This document shows, in pieces, positions 18,216-27,030 of a stretch of 64,000 nucleotides of DNA. Position 1 is the first letter of the stretch, and every line of letters starts with the position of its first letter. This stretch comes from Bythopirellula polymerisocia (lineage in GTDB: Bacteria > Planctomycetota > Planctomycetia > Pirellulales > Lacipirellulaceae): the NCBI RefSeq assembly GCF_007860015.1, contig NZ_SJPS01000011.1, positions 21,479-85,478 of the forward strand. The letters are read 5' to 3'. The translations under genes and the position numbers were made by a program. The notes beneath the pieces are model-generated. The model was not told the origin of the DNA and ran no database searches. It saw nothing but the letters and a program-made list of their open reading frames with translations.

Positions 18216-19525
18216 CCGCCTCGCGCGTGGTCGAATTGGGCAGCGAATCCGCGAATAGCGGGATTGAAAGTACCTGCTCGATAGACCTCTCTTCCCATAA
18301 CCCACGTTCTTACGGGCCATCCTGTTAACGTTTCTCCATGCCAGGCACTCCAACCACACTTGGTGATTTGCTCTTCATTGCGGATTTGGTGACGAAGCGA
18401 AAGATCAACCAGTACGAGATCAGCGTCGTAGCCCTCGGCAATACGGCCTTTGCCAACAATGTCCCAAACTCGTGCCGGCGCGTCGCACATCCAGTGTACC
18501 ACTTGTTCGAGAGAGCAATTATCTAGGTGGACCTGATTGAGGAGAAGCGCCAGGCTATTCTCTACGCAAGGCATTCCTGAGGGTGAGAGGGGATAAGGTT
18601 GATGTTTTTCTTCGAGGGTGTGAGGCGCATGGTCCGTGGCAACCACTTGGATCGCACCACTTATTAGCCCCTGCCAAATTTGTGCATTGTCCTCTGCAGA
18701 TTTGACTGAAGGGTTCGCCTGCAACAAGGTTCCCAGCCGCGGGTAATCTTCCGTGTTTAGAAATAAATGATGAGGACAAGCTTCGGCCGTGATGAGACCT
18801 CCATGATCCCTCAATAGCTCAATCTCAGCACCCGTTGAGACATGCAGCACATGAAACCGGTGATGATGTCGATGTGCCAAGTCGAGCGCACGACGCGTAG
18901 CGGTCACAGCGGCAGAAACATTTCGAATTCGGGAGTGATCGGCCACGTCACTAGTCCCAGCGAACTTTGCCTTATTGGCCTGAACCGTGGACTCGTCTTC
19001 ACAATGCGCGGTAATGGGCAACGCTGTTTCGGCAAAGATGCGTTCCAAGGCCTCTTGCGAATCAACGAGCAGGTCCCCGGTGCTTGAACCGATGAAAATC
19101 TTGATACCAGGCGTGTCCGTGGCAAGAGAGAGTTCTTCGATATTCTCAGGCGTTGCTCCGATATAGAACCCATAATTGACGAGGGATTTTTCCGCTGCTA
19201 GCGCACGCTTTTCGGCGAGCCGCTCCCTTGTGGTAGTGGTAGGGGTCGTATTGGGCATCTCCAGAAAAGTTGTGATCCCTCCTTTGGCGCAGGCTTTTGA
19301 GGCGGTGCCCAGGTCCTCCTTGTGGGTCAACCCAGGCTCGCGAAAATGAACCTGGTCATCGATCACACCAGGAATCAGATGCAGCCCGGCGGCATCGACC
19401 ACCTCATCGACGCGAATGTGTGCCGCCGCATCCACGCTGGCAATACGGCTGTTATCGACAAGAACTGAAACAGACTCAATTCCTGTCGGCAAGACAACTT
19501 GGGCGTTCTTTATGAGAGTTTTCAT
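18194..19525 (-). CDS. pyrC: dihydroorotase
   Basis: Amidohydrolase that closes carbamoyl-aspartate to dihydroorotate in pyrimidine synthesis. The metal-site region reads 'IDDQVHFREPGLTHKED': the usual HxH is QxH here, as in the DDQVHFRE subgroup of dihydroorotases found in Bacteroidetes and others. Further marks are 'GGITTFLEMPNT', 'GIKIFIGSSTGDLLVD', 'TAHCEDES', 'FHVLHVST' and 'VVATDHAPHTLEEK'. The length of 443 residues fits. The start at 19525 (MKTLIKNAQVVLPTG) is the natural one. It is convergent with and overlaps the YHS-repeat gene. Confidence 0.92.
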   Translation of the reverse strand: MKTLIKNAQVVLPTGIESVSVLVDNSRIASVDAAAHIRVDEVVDAAGLHLIPGVIDDQVHFREPGLTHKEDLGTASKACAKGGITTFLEMPNTTPTTTTRERLAEKRALAAEKSLVNYGFYIGATPENIEELSLATDTPGIKIFIGSSTGDLLVDSQEALERIFAETALPITAHCEDESTVQANKAKFAGTSDVADHSRIRNVSAAVTATRRALDLAHRHHHRFHVLHVSTGAEIELLRDHGGLITAEACPHHLFLNTEDYPRLGTLLQANPSVKSAEDNAQIWQGLISGAIQVVATDHAPHTLEEKHQPYPLSPSGMPCVENSLALLLNQVHLDNCSLEQVVHWMCDAPARVWDIVGKGRIAEGYDADLVLVDLSLRHQIRNEEQITKCGWSAWHGETLTGWPVRTWVMGREVYRAGTFNPAIRGFAAQFDHARGGYWATEC

Positions 19526-19649
19526 GGGCGTTGCAATACATAAAGCGCGGTCATTGTGGCATATTAGATTAGTCCCGTCGACCATAGTCAGGTCATTATC
19601 TTAGAGTTTAATGCAGATCTAATTATCAAAGTAGAAAGCGTTTTCTAAG

Positions 19650-19942
19650 ATGAATCCGATGCCACTCACGCCTGAGATCGCGGCAGTTCGTAGGCGGGAA
19701 ATCTAGTTCGAGGAACTTTAGCAAGCGATAGCGGATCCATTCAGCTTTGTTGCCTATGCCATGACCTACAGCACGCCTAAAGATATGGCGATAGTCCGTA
19801 AATACTTATCCGACGAGGAACTTGCGTCATGCCTGATCAACGACCCACCAGGTATCTTTGACGGTCGAAGTTGGGCCAACTGGAATCTGAAGTTTGGTCG
19901 ATATTCTACAACTGTGTGCCAATGCGGGTCATCCTGGATTAG
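19650..19942 (+). pseudogene. decayed small gene with two in-frame stops and a late frameshift
   Basis: Read from the ATG at 19650, the frame gives 'MNPMPLTPEIAAVRRREI', stop, 'FEEL', stop, then 'QAIADPFSFVAYAMTYSTPK...GIFDGRSWANWNLKFGRY'. The tail 'PMRVILD' continues in another frame and stops at 19942. The composition is that of a roughly 95-residue protein with 'AYAMTYST...VRKYLSDEEL...PPGIFDGRSW', a style I associate with small proteins next to nucleotidyltransferase-type genes; that association is from memory and weak. No partner gene is next to it now. Confidence 0.6.
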
Positions 19943-19972
19943 GCGATGCTTGTCGAACAAAACTTCTGCCCA

Positions 19973-21124
19973 CTAAGGGATTTCGCCATTAGCATGAGAC
20001 TTGTTGTTAACTGTCGTGAATGAACTCAGCCAGCCTTTTCTACGGAAAAATAGGAGTTGGCCGATTGTCACACCACTCATCAACAGCAGCACCGCAGGGT
20101 AACCGTATCGCCACTTTAGTTCGGGCATGTTCCAGGAGGAGACATCAGGGTCGAAATTCATGCCGTACAATCCTACCATGAAACTTAGGGGGATAAAAAT
20201 CGTCGAAATGATGGTCAGCACCTTCATCACTTCATTCATCCGGTTGCCAACCTCCGTGGAGTAGAAGTCGCGTAGGTCGGAACATGCTTCGCGGTAACTT
20301 TCCAATGAATCGATGATCCTGACGACATGATCGTGGCAATCCCGCAGATAGATACTTGTTTCTGGAGTGATGAGCCATTCATGGCGGTTTGTCAGGGAAT
20401 CGACAGCGTCACGCAGGGGCCAGACAATTCGTCGTAAGAGGCGCAAATCATGCCTCAGACCATGCAAACGAATTATTAAGGGACGCGACGGCCCCCCTTC
20501 CAATTCGACGTCAATTCGGTCGATCTGATCGCCAATTCTTTCTAGCGAAGGGAAGTAGCTATCAATCAACGCATCGAGCAACGCGTACATGAGATAATCA
20601 GTCCCCATGTCACGCAAAGCACGACCGGTGAATTGAAGTCGATCGCGAATCGTATCAAAACAATCGCTCGGATGCTCGCGCCAACTGATAACAAAGTCTT
20701 TTCCCACAAAGAAGCTGGCTTGTTCGAAAGTATGCTTCTTACCATGACGAGGGAACTGGCAAACTAGAAACAGATGATCCTTGAAGTTTTCGACTTTAGC
20801 CCTTTGCGGAATATTGACCACATCCTCCAAGGCCAATCTGTGGATACCGAAAAGTTTGCCAATTTGCTCGAAGAGTGTTTCGTCTCCCATGCCGACGATA
20901 TCTACCCATTGAACAGGATGCTTTCCCCGCATCTTCTGAACATCCTCGAAGGTGCAGTTCTGTTTATCTTCGAGCTCCGCAGGACCATAACAAGTCATGC
21001 GAATGGTGGGTTTTATAGCTCCCGCGGGGATGTGTATTGCACCTGGTCGAGCCGCCGGTTTCGACTTCCGCCGATAGCCCTTGGTGAACATGCTTGTGCC
21101 GCCATTATGTGAATGATGTGTCAT
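19973..21124 (-). CDS. corA: CorA family magnesium/divalent-cation channel
   Basis: An inner-membrane pentameric Mg2+/Co2+ channel. The N-terminal 290 residues form the cytoplasmic alpha/beta and long-helix funnel ('FYSTEVGNRMNEVMKVLTIISTIFIPLSF'), followed by the signature 'YGMNFDP' after TM1 and the second TM 'AVLLLMSGVTIGQLLFFRRKGW'. Length and motif are normal. AGGAT lies a few bases before the first ATG (MTHHSHNG); an internal ATG 11 codons later is also possible. The gene directly upstream is a mechanosensitive-channel homologue, so both may serve ion homeostasis. Confidence 0.93.
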   Translation of the reverse strand: MTHHSHNGGTSMFTKGYRRKSKPAARPGAIHIPAGAIKPTIRMTCYGPAELEDKQNCTFEDVQKMRGKHPVQWVDIVGMGDETLFEQIGKLFGIHRLALEDVVNIPQRAKVENFKDHLFLVCQFPRHGKKHTFEQASFFVGKDFVISWREHPSDCFDTIRDRLQFTGRALRDMGTDYLMYALLDALIDSYFPSLERIGDQIDRIDVELEGGPSRPLIIRLHGLRHDLRLLRRIVWPLRDAVDSLTNRHEWLITPETSIYLRDCHDHVVRIIDSLESYREACSDLRDFYSTEVGNRMNEVMKVLTIISTIFIPLSFMVGLYGMNFDPDVSSWNMPELKWRYGYPAVLLLMSGVTIGQLLFFRRKGWLSSFTTVNNKSHANGEIP

Positions 21125-21184
21125 AATTCATCCTGAATTGAATCTAAAGAATCTAAGTGTTTACGGAGCTTCCTGGCTCTCAGA

Positions 21185-23491
21185 TCAAGCCTGAACATTG
21201 TCTGCCATCTGGACCACCAAGGGAGAAGTCGTATTGAGATGGACATCTCTTTGAGGAAACGCCACAGTGATCCCTTCCTCGGCAAAGAGTTGCGTAATCT
21301 GATAGCGGACCGCACTTTCGATCTGTCGGCGATCCATCATTGTTCTCATGCGGATCCAGAAGTGGACTTCAAACTCCAATGCGTTGTCTCCGAAATTCTT
21401 AAACAGCACGATTGGAGGCGGCTCTTTCGAAGCCCGACCCGTTTCGACGACCGCTCGTCGCAACAGCTGGGCAACGGCAATCACAGGAGACCCATAGGCA
21501 ACTCCTACAGCCACAAAGGTCCGCATCTTGTCACTCGACAAGGTAAAATTTATCACATTGTCCTGCAAGAACGTGCTGTTAGGCACGATGATTTCCAGAT
21601 TGTCACCCGTCCGGATCCGTGTGCTGCGGGCACCAATGTGTTCGACATTGCCATAGAGATCGCCAATTTGAATCAGGTCGCCAATCTTCACGGGACGCTC
21701 AGCATGGAGAATCAAACCGCTGATAAAATTGTTGATAATGTTCTGGCTACCAAAGCCGATTCCCAATGCGACGGCACCACCCAAAACCGTAAAAGCCGTT
21801 AAGGGGACCCTGACTACGTTGAGAGCCAACAGCGAAAACAGCACGATCAGCAAGTAAAACGATAAGCTTTGGACCGTCGCAGCACCGCTGGCGTCGATGT
21901 CCATTCTGCCTAACAGATACTTGCCCAACCAACGACTGATGACTCGGGCAATCAAAAAACCCACAAAAAAAAGCAGCAGCGCTTTGACTACTTTCTGGAT
22001 GGTTACCGGCTGTTCAAAGGAACCCAGCTCGGTGTTCCACAGAGCCTCGAGTTTGTCCCAGAATTCATGGATTCTTTCTCTGGCTGTTGCCGTGAGGGAG
22101 TCGGTAGTCATTTGGCGAGCCAGTTTAGACTGCAAGTGCAAGGCAGCCTCGATGCTGCGCAAATTGTCTTCCTGCGACTGGATCAAGCCCTCCAAGGCGG
22201 TCAATTGCTGAGCGTACCAGTTGGGAAGGGGGGATCCTTCTTCAGCCGAGCTGAGTTTCTTCTTTATCGCGGCGTGTTGATTACGCAGGTCCTCCAACTT
22301 CCCGTTAGCAGAACGCTGCTCGCCTGCCAACTGAGATAGGGCCCGCTCGTTTTCTTCCTTCCAGTCAGAGAGGGTATCTTTTTCTGGTTGTTTCAAGAAT
22401 AATTGCTGTCGACGTTTCCAGACCTGTTGAGAATCTTCGATTCTTTTCAGAGCGATCTTTAATTCCTCTTCGCGCTCATCCAGATCGCTACGCCCCAACT
22501 GATAGGCGAGCAATTCCTCCTGCAACGTTGCTTTGTCGCCTGTAGAGGCATCGAGCTGCCGCTGCGTGCGCATCCATTGCTCTTCCAAATACTTGCGACG
22601 AGTATCGCTTCTTTTCGCGGTAGAAAGCGTGTTTTTCAACTCATTTGCTTGCTCGTCTAGCTTTTGGAGTTGCTTGTTCAGCTCAACCTGATCGAATTTA
22701 GCATTGTCAGCGAGAACCTGGGTCTTCTCTTCCAGTTCTTTGAGAATCAATTCTTGCGACTCTCGAGCCAGGCGAGCCGTCAGCAACTCTGCTTCGCGAC
22801 GTCGAACTGTCGCTTCCGCGACTTCTGCGGCCAGCGCTGCGACGACATATTTTTGATTGAGAGGAATTCGCCGTACATCGCCATTGCTTTCGTCCAAGGT
22901 CTCCTTGGCGATTCGACGCGCACTTTCTAATTCCTTAGACTCTTTGCGGGCGTTCTCTAGTTCCTGAAGGGCCCCCTTTTCACGAACCTTAAGGCGCTTG
23001 AGCCGCCCCTTGGCTTCATCGAGTTGGTCGCGTGTTGCGTCCAGGAGAAGAAATGAAGATGCCTCGGAATCGGGCAACCCCTGTAGCAAGAAACCCTCCA
23101 AGTTGGTTTGTGCTTCGTCCCGTTTCGCTTCAGCAACATCAACTTCTGCTTCCGAGGACGCAACCTGACCGAGGGTAAGCTCAAGCCTATCCAAGAGATC
23201 GACCTGTTGCACGATCGCAGCGGAGGGCTCCTGATCGGCTACCTGGGCTTTGGTTACCAAGGACTCTGCTTCGACCAGACGCTGCTTTACTCCTTCGATC
23301 CATTCTGCTACTGGCCGAGCAGACTTTTCTTGGGGGTCACCCTTTGTTTCTAAAATCGAAGTCGGACCGGGAAGTTGCCCATACCCAGATCGGGTCAGAA
23401 AGCACGCATCTATCCAGACAAGTGCCACCAACGCCAGCAGCACCAGCCTGCAATTGGAGAAAAACAATAGTTGCCTCGGCCACAGCTTCAT
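21185..23491 (-). CDS. large MscS/MscK-type mechanosensitive channel
   Basis: The C-terminal 280 residues hold the MscS core: TM helices, the pore helix 'GGAVALGIGFGSQNIINNFISG', and the beta domain 'AERPVKIGDLIQIGDLYGNVEHIG' with 'TRIRTGDNLEIIVPNS'. Before it lies a signal sequence and a roughly 450-residue periplasmic region, almost entirely coiled coil (repeated 'AEVDVAEAKRDEAQT', 'LQKLDEQANELKN' type heptads), as in MscK/KefA-like channels. It should open on membrane tension to release solutes. The ATG at 23491 puts the signal peptide first; a GTG at 23629 would add 46 residues with no obvious role. Confidence 0.9.
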   Translation of the reverse strand: MKLWPRQLLFFSNCRLVLLALVALVWIDACFLTRSGYGQLPGPTSILETKGDPQEKSARPVAEWIEGVKQRLVEAESLVTKAQVADQEPSAAIVQQVDLLDRLELTLGQVASSEAEVDVAEAKRDEAQTNLEGFLLQGLPDSEASSFLLLDATRDQLDEAKGRLKRLKVREKGALQELENARKESKELESARRIAKETLDESNGDVRRIPLNQKYVVAALAAEVAEATVRRREAELLTARLARESQELILKELEEKTQVLADNAKFDQVELNKQLQKLDEQANELKNTLSTAKRSDTRRKYLEEQWMRTQRQLDASTGDKATLQEELLAYQLGRSDLDEREEELKIALKRIEDSQQVWKRRQQLFLKQPEKDTLSDWKEENERALSQLAGEQRSANGKLEDLRNQHAAIKKKLSSAEEGSPLPNWYAQQLTALEGLIQSQEDNLRSIEAALHLQSKLARQMTTDSLTATARERIHEFWDKLEALWNTELGSFEQPVTIQKVVKALLLFFVGFLIARVISRWLGKYLLGRMDIDASGAATVQSLSFYLLIVLFSLLALNVVRVPLTAFTVLGGAVALGIGFGSQNIINNFISGLILHAERPVKIGDLIQIGDLYGNVEHIGARSTRIRTGDNLEIIVPNSTFLQDNVINFTLSSDKMRTFVAVGVAYGSPVIAVAQLLRRAVVETGRASKEPPPIVLFKNFGDNALEFEVHFWIRMRTMMDRRQIESAVRYQITQLFAEEGITVAFPQRDVHLNTTSPLVVQMADNVQA

Positions 23492-23853
23492 GGAAAAATC
23501 AATTCTAGTCACACGCGCTACTCGGAATGGTTCTGCCAAGATATGCCACCTTCCCCGGTGCTCAAACAGCAACTTTTTTGATGACCTGGCGGACTCAAGT
23601 GGCAAAGTCTCTAAACCAGAGTAAGTCACGCGTTTGATCTAAGATGGCCTTGATCCGTGAGGGAGGGCAGATCAGAGAGATCGCACCGATAATCCGATCT
23701 TTTTCCTTTAAATGAACCTCTTCTGGCGGTTTCTTTCGAGAGTATTGGCCTTCGAGGATTGCTAGCTAGCCGCTACAATCCGCCCCCCCCTGGGATGCCG
23801 CCAATAATGGCATCTCTACCTCCAATCGGATGCTCGCCTTGGCGAGTTCGTTT
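23492..23853. other. region between the channel gene and the HExxH lipoprotein
   Basis: The right part includes codons in frame upstream of the preferred ATGs on both strands, so it could encode N-terminal extensions. No RNA gene, clear promoter or repeat is recognised, apart from a C-rich run (CCCCCCCC) near 23784-23791. Confidence 0.25.
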
Positions 23854-24645
23854 ATGCGACAGTCGTCGATATTTCTGGTGCTTTTCTCAGCGAGTATCAC
23901 GTTGGCCGGTTGCATGCTCGTGCGACCCAATCAGCATTGGGAACCATTTCCTCATGAAATAGTTCGCAATCAGTTGGTAATTCATAGCGATGCACAGATT
24001 TCTCGGAATCAACGATTGCTAGGCGAGTTGGCTGACCAACGCATGCTTATCAATTCCAAGTTGGGACTCGCCCCGACGGAAACGCCGATCCATGTCTATC
24101 TCTACGCTGATGAAGATGCTTACACCGCCTTCATGAACCTACGATTCCCCGAAATGGCGTCGCGACGGGCAATCTTTGTCGGCACGGACTCACAGCTCTC
24201 CGTCTATGCCTATTGGGGCGATCATGTGGCTGAAGATTTGCGGCATGAAGTATCACACGGCTACCTGCATGCTGCCGTGCCGAATCTGCCGTTGTGGCTC
24301 GATGAAGGGTTAGCGGAATACTTTGAAGTCGGCGCCGGTCGCCAGGGTTTCAATACAGCCCACGCTCAACTGCTGGCGGCTCAAGCGAATGAGAATAACT
24401 GGCAGCCAGAATTAACGCGTCTGGAAGCACTCAACTCTGCTGCGGACATGACCCAGCAAGACTACGCGGAGTCGTGGGCGTGGGTTCACTATCTCTTAGA
24501 ATCGGATGAGCGGTCCATGGTGCTCACCGACTATCTACATGATCTAGCCGATGGCAATCCTACCGAACCGCTCAGCACGCGAATTGGGCGACGACTCATC
24601 GTGCCGCAGAGCGCGCTGGCTGAGCATATTCGAATGCTTCGTTAG
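23854..24645 (+). CDS. lipoprotein with HExxH metalloprotease motif
   Basis: From the ATG at 23854 the protein starts 'MRQSSIFLVLFSASITLAGC', a lipoprotein signal with LAGC lipobox. The central part contains 'DLRHEVSHGYLHAAVP...LWLDEGLAEYFE', the HExxH helix followed by a downstream Glu helix of gluzincin-type peptidases (DUF1570-like in planctomycetes). It should therefore be a membrane-tethered zinc peptidase on the periplasmic side; the catalytic residues are present. Substrate unknown. Neighbours give no clue. Confidence 0.8.
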   Translation: MRQSSIFLVLFSASITLAGCMLVRPNQHWEPFPHEIVRNQLVIHSDAQISRNQRLLGELADQRMLINSKLGLAPTETPIHVYLYADEDAYTAFMNLRFPEMASRRAIFVGTDSQLSVYAYWGDHVAEDLRHEVSHGYLHAAVPNLPLWLDEGLAEYFEVGAGRQGFNTAHAQLLAAQANENNWQPELTRLEALNSAADMTQQDYAESWAWVHYLLESDERSMVLTDYLHDLADGNPTEPLSTRIGRRLIVPQSALAEHIRMLR

Positions 24646-24665
24646 GAAGTGTAGTTGGTTTTAGC

Positions 24666-25493
24666 TCAAAAAGTATGCCTTGGTTCCGTGCTATCGAGAA
24701 TCGGCACATAAATATATTGAACCAAGAACCAATTCTGGCCGAGTGCCCGGTGTCGAACAGGTTGGTACTCCCCCTCCAAGCCGCTGAAAAAAGCCTGCGG
24801 CTCACTCCCCTGTGGAAATCTGGCCAGGGTGGCTCCCTCGTCATTATCCGTCAACTGAAAAAAGAGGTCGTCCCCTTCTCCGCGTTCGATGGTTGAAATC
24901 TGAACACTAGTCCCGGAGGGCTTAGGTTTGGTGAGCAACATGAGAGTACGTGGCTTGCCGATCGGGTAGGCATTGAAGGGACCGATCTCTGGTAGCTGCC
25001 CATCTTGGCTGGGCCAATTTTCCAGGAGCGTTGTTGCAAGCTTTTCCATAGCAGGGAGACTCGTCTGCATTCTCCAGGCTTGCGCGCGCCAGGCGAAATC
25101 AGACCACGAGGTGTAGAGTGTCAACCAAGCTGCCAGCGCAAACATTAAGGCGAGCCACGAGCGGATACTTCGGTTGGGACTTGCCCCCCAAAAAAGGGAG
25201 AGCATTATGCCCGCAGCAGTTACCAAACCGACTGTGATCATCGCATGCAAGATTTGCACACGCGTGGCTAAATGGGAAGGGAGAGCACCATATTGCAGAT
25301 TCGACTCATTCCAGGGAGTTAATTGAGCAGTCAGCCGAGCGGCTTGCGAGAATTTTCCGTCACGGCAAATCCAAACTATCAGCCCGAGCAGCAGGGCAAC
25401 ATTTACGATCCAGTAAATCCTCACTGCCTGCCGTGATAGCAAAACACGGACCATTCGAGCAATTAATCCGGGTGTGGAATTGTCGCTGGTCAT
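24666..25493 (-). CDS. membrane protein of unknown function
   Basis: The protein has about three to four hydrophobic segments in its first 140 residues ('IYWIVNVALLLGLIVWI', 'MITVGLVTAAGIMLSLFW', 'ALMFALAAWLTLYTSW'), then a soluble part of about 130 residues with a Pro/Lys-rich strand pattern ('TLMLLTKPKPSGTSVQIS...RGEGDDLFFQL'). No catalytic motif is recognised. It ends close to the lipoprotein gene on the opposite strand, 20 bp apart. Confidence 0.55.
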   Translation of the reverse strand: MTSDNSTPGLIARMVRVLLSRQAVRIYWIVNVALLLGLIVWICRDGKFSQAARLTAQLTPWNESNLQYGALPSHLATRVQILHAMITVGLVTAAGIMLSLFWGASPNRSIRSWLALMFALAAWLTLYTSWSDFAWRAQAWRMQTSLPAMEKLATTLLENWPSQDGQLPEIGPFNAYPIGKPRTLMLLTKPKPSGTSVQISTIERGEGDDLFFQLTDNDEGATLARFPQGSEPQAFFSGLEGEYQPVRHRALGQNWFLVQYIYVPILDSTEPRHTF

Positions 25494-25566
25494 ATTAGGC
25501 TAATTGCAGATTTTTGGACGGAGGATTCTTTTCAACTGCATCAAGTCGGACAATAATCTACACACC

Positions 25567-25836
25567 ATGGCTACAGTCCATTTTACCAGTCACTTACAGT
25601 CGTTCGTCAACAGCGCGCCCGTCGAAGTCGCGGCGACAACTGTCGGGGCAGCCTTAAATTCTGCCTTAGATGGGAAAGAGCAACTGCGAAGTTATGTGAT
25701 GGACGAACATGGACGCCTGCGTCGGCATATTATGGTCTTCATCGATGGGAAGATCATCGACGATCGCGTGAATTTGTCTGATAGCCTGACAGATACTTCC
25801 GAAGTGTATGTGATGCAGGCGCTTTCCGGAGGGTGA
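25567..25836 (+). CDS. MoaD/ThiS-like beta-grasp protein ending Gly-Gly
   Basis: An 89-residue ubiquitin-fold protein beginning 'MATVHFTSHLQ' with the MoaD-like pattern '...VGAALNSALDGKEQLRSYVMDEHGRLRRHIMVFIDGK' and ending 'VYVMQALSGG'. The C-terminal Gly-Gly is the site adenylated and thiocarboxylated in sulfur carriers. No moaE, moeB or thi genes are adjacent; instead the next gene, 56 bp on, is a BNR-repeat protein. The upstream ATG at 25567 is chosen because it starts the first strand. Its role as sulfur carrier or modifier is unresolved. Confidence 0.8.
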   Translation: MATVHFTSHLQSFVNSAPVEVAATTVGAALNSALDGKEQLRSYVMDEHGRLRRHIMVFIDGKIIDDRVNLSDSLTDTSEVYVMQALSGG

Positions 25837-25892
25837 AGGAAGAAATGCTAAATTGTATCTGGTACAAGCAGTAATTAAGTGGATCAAAGTTT

Positions 25893-27017
25893 ATGGCTGA
25901 CACGATACACGTCTCTACTCGTAAGGGTCTCTTTACATTGAAACGTTCTCCAGTAAGGCGCTGGGAAATCGCCGATGTGGCGTTTTTGGGTTCGCCGCTG
26001 TCGATGTCGCTGGCCGACCCGCGCGACGGGAGTTGGTATGCAGCGCTGAATCTTGGACATTTTGGTGCCCATCTGCACCGCAGCTGCGACCGTGGCGCCA
26101 GTTGGACCGAGGTTGCCGTGCCGACATTTCCCGACGGTGCGACGATGCCTGAGCGGATGGCAAGTGAAGCCGAGACGCCGAAAATGAAACCTGCGGCACT
26201 GTCGGAAATTTGGGCGTTGGAACCAGCGAACACAGGTGATGGCACGTTGTGGTGCGGCACGATTCCCGGAGGACTCTTTCGTAGCGACGACGCTGGCGAA
26301 AGTTGGCGGTTGGTTGAAGGACTGTGGAATCGCGAGGAGCGCATGTCTTGGTTTGGCGGGGGCAAAGACGATCCGGGAATTCATTCCGTCGAGGTCGATC
26401 CCAATGATCCGCAGCATGTACTTGTAGCCATATCTTGCGGGGGCGTGTGGCGGACTCGCGATGGAGGAGCCAAATGGGAATGTTGCAGCAATGGACTCCG
26501 TGCTGAATACATGCCTCCCGATCAGGCTTACAATCCGAACATGCAGGACCCCCACCGCATGGTAGCGTGTCCCTCCTATTTCAATTTCATGTGGATCCAG
26601 CACCACAACGGCATTTTCCATTCGACCGACGGCAGCCGGAACTGGGAAGAAATCACGAATGTCGAACCGGCAGTGTTCGGCTTTACCGTCGCCGTTCATC
26701 CCCACGACCCGGGCACGGCCTGGTTTGTGCCTGGAGTGAAGGACGAAATGCGAGTGCCGAAAGATGCGAAGTTTATTGTGACCAAAACCACCGATGGCGG
26801 GAAGACGTTTCGGCAGATCAGCGCAGGGCTGCCTAGTGAAGATGCCTACGACATTGTGCTGCGGCATGCACTTGATGTCGACAGCACAGGAAATCTGCTC
26901 GCGATGGGCAGCACGACGGGCAACTTCTGGGTGTCAGAGGATAGTGGCGAGTCGTGGCAGGCTGTGTCAACACACTTGCCACCGGTGTATGCTGTGCGGT
27001 TTGTTGAGGAAAGGTAA
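25893..27017 (+). CDS. BNR-repeat / sialidase-like beta-propeller protein
   Basis: A 374-residue protein made of BNR repeats with Asp-box-like motifs: 'SDDAGESWRLVEG', 'TRDGGAKWEC', 'STDGSRNWEEIT', 'TTDGGKTFRQIS', 'SEDSGESWQAVS'. No signal peptide is seen. This architecture occurs in sialidases and in non-enzymatic propellers such as VPS10-like proteins, and sialidase active-site residues cannot be confirmed here. It follows the MoaD-like gene, probably in one transcript, a pairing I recall from other genomes. Confidence 0.78.
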   Translation: MADTIHVSTRKGLFTLKRSPVRRWEIADVAFLGSPLSMSLADPRDGSWYAALNLGHFGAHLHRSCDRGASWTEVAVPTFPDGATMPERMASEAETPKMKPAALSEIWALEPANTGDGTLWCGTIPGGLFRSDDAGESWRLVEGLWNREERMSWFGGGKDDPGIHSVEVDPNDPQHVLVAISCGGVWRTRDGGAKWECCSNGLRAEYMPPDQAYNPNMQDPHRMVACPSYFNFMWIQHHNGIFHSTDGSRNWEEITNVEPAVFGFTVAVHPHDPGTAWFVPGVKDEMRVPKDAKFIVTKTTDGGKTFRQISAGLPSEDAYDIVLRHALDVDSTGNLLAMGSTTGNFWVSEDSGESWQAVSTHLPPVYAVRFVEER

Positions 27018-27030
27018 CTCGTCCGTGATA

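Noticed and set aside
25567..25836. Molybdopterin synthase small subunit in a Moco operon
   Set aside because: No moaE, moaC or moeB gene is adjacent; only the fold and Gly-Gly end match.
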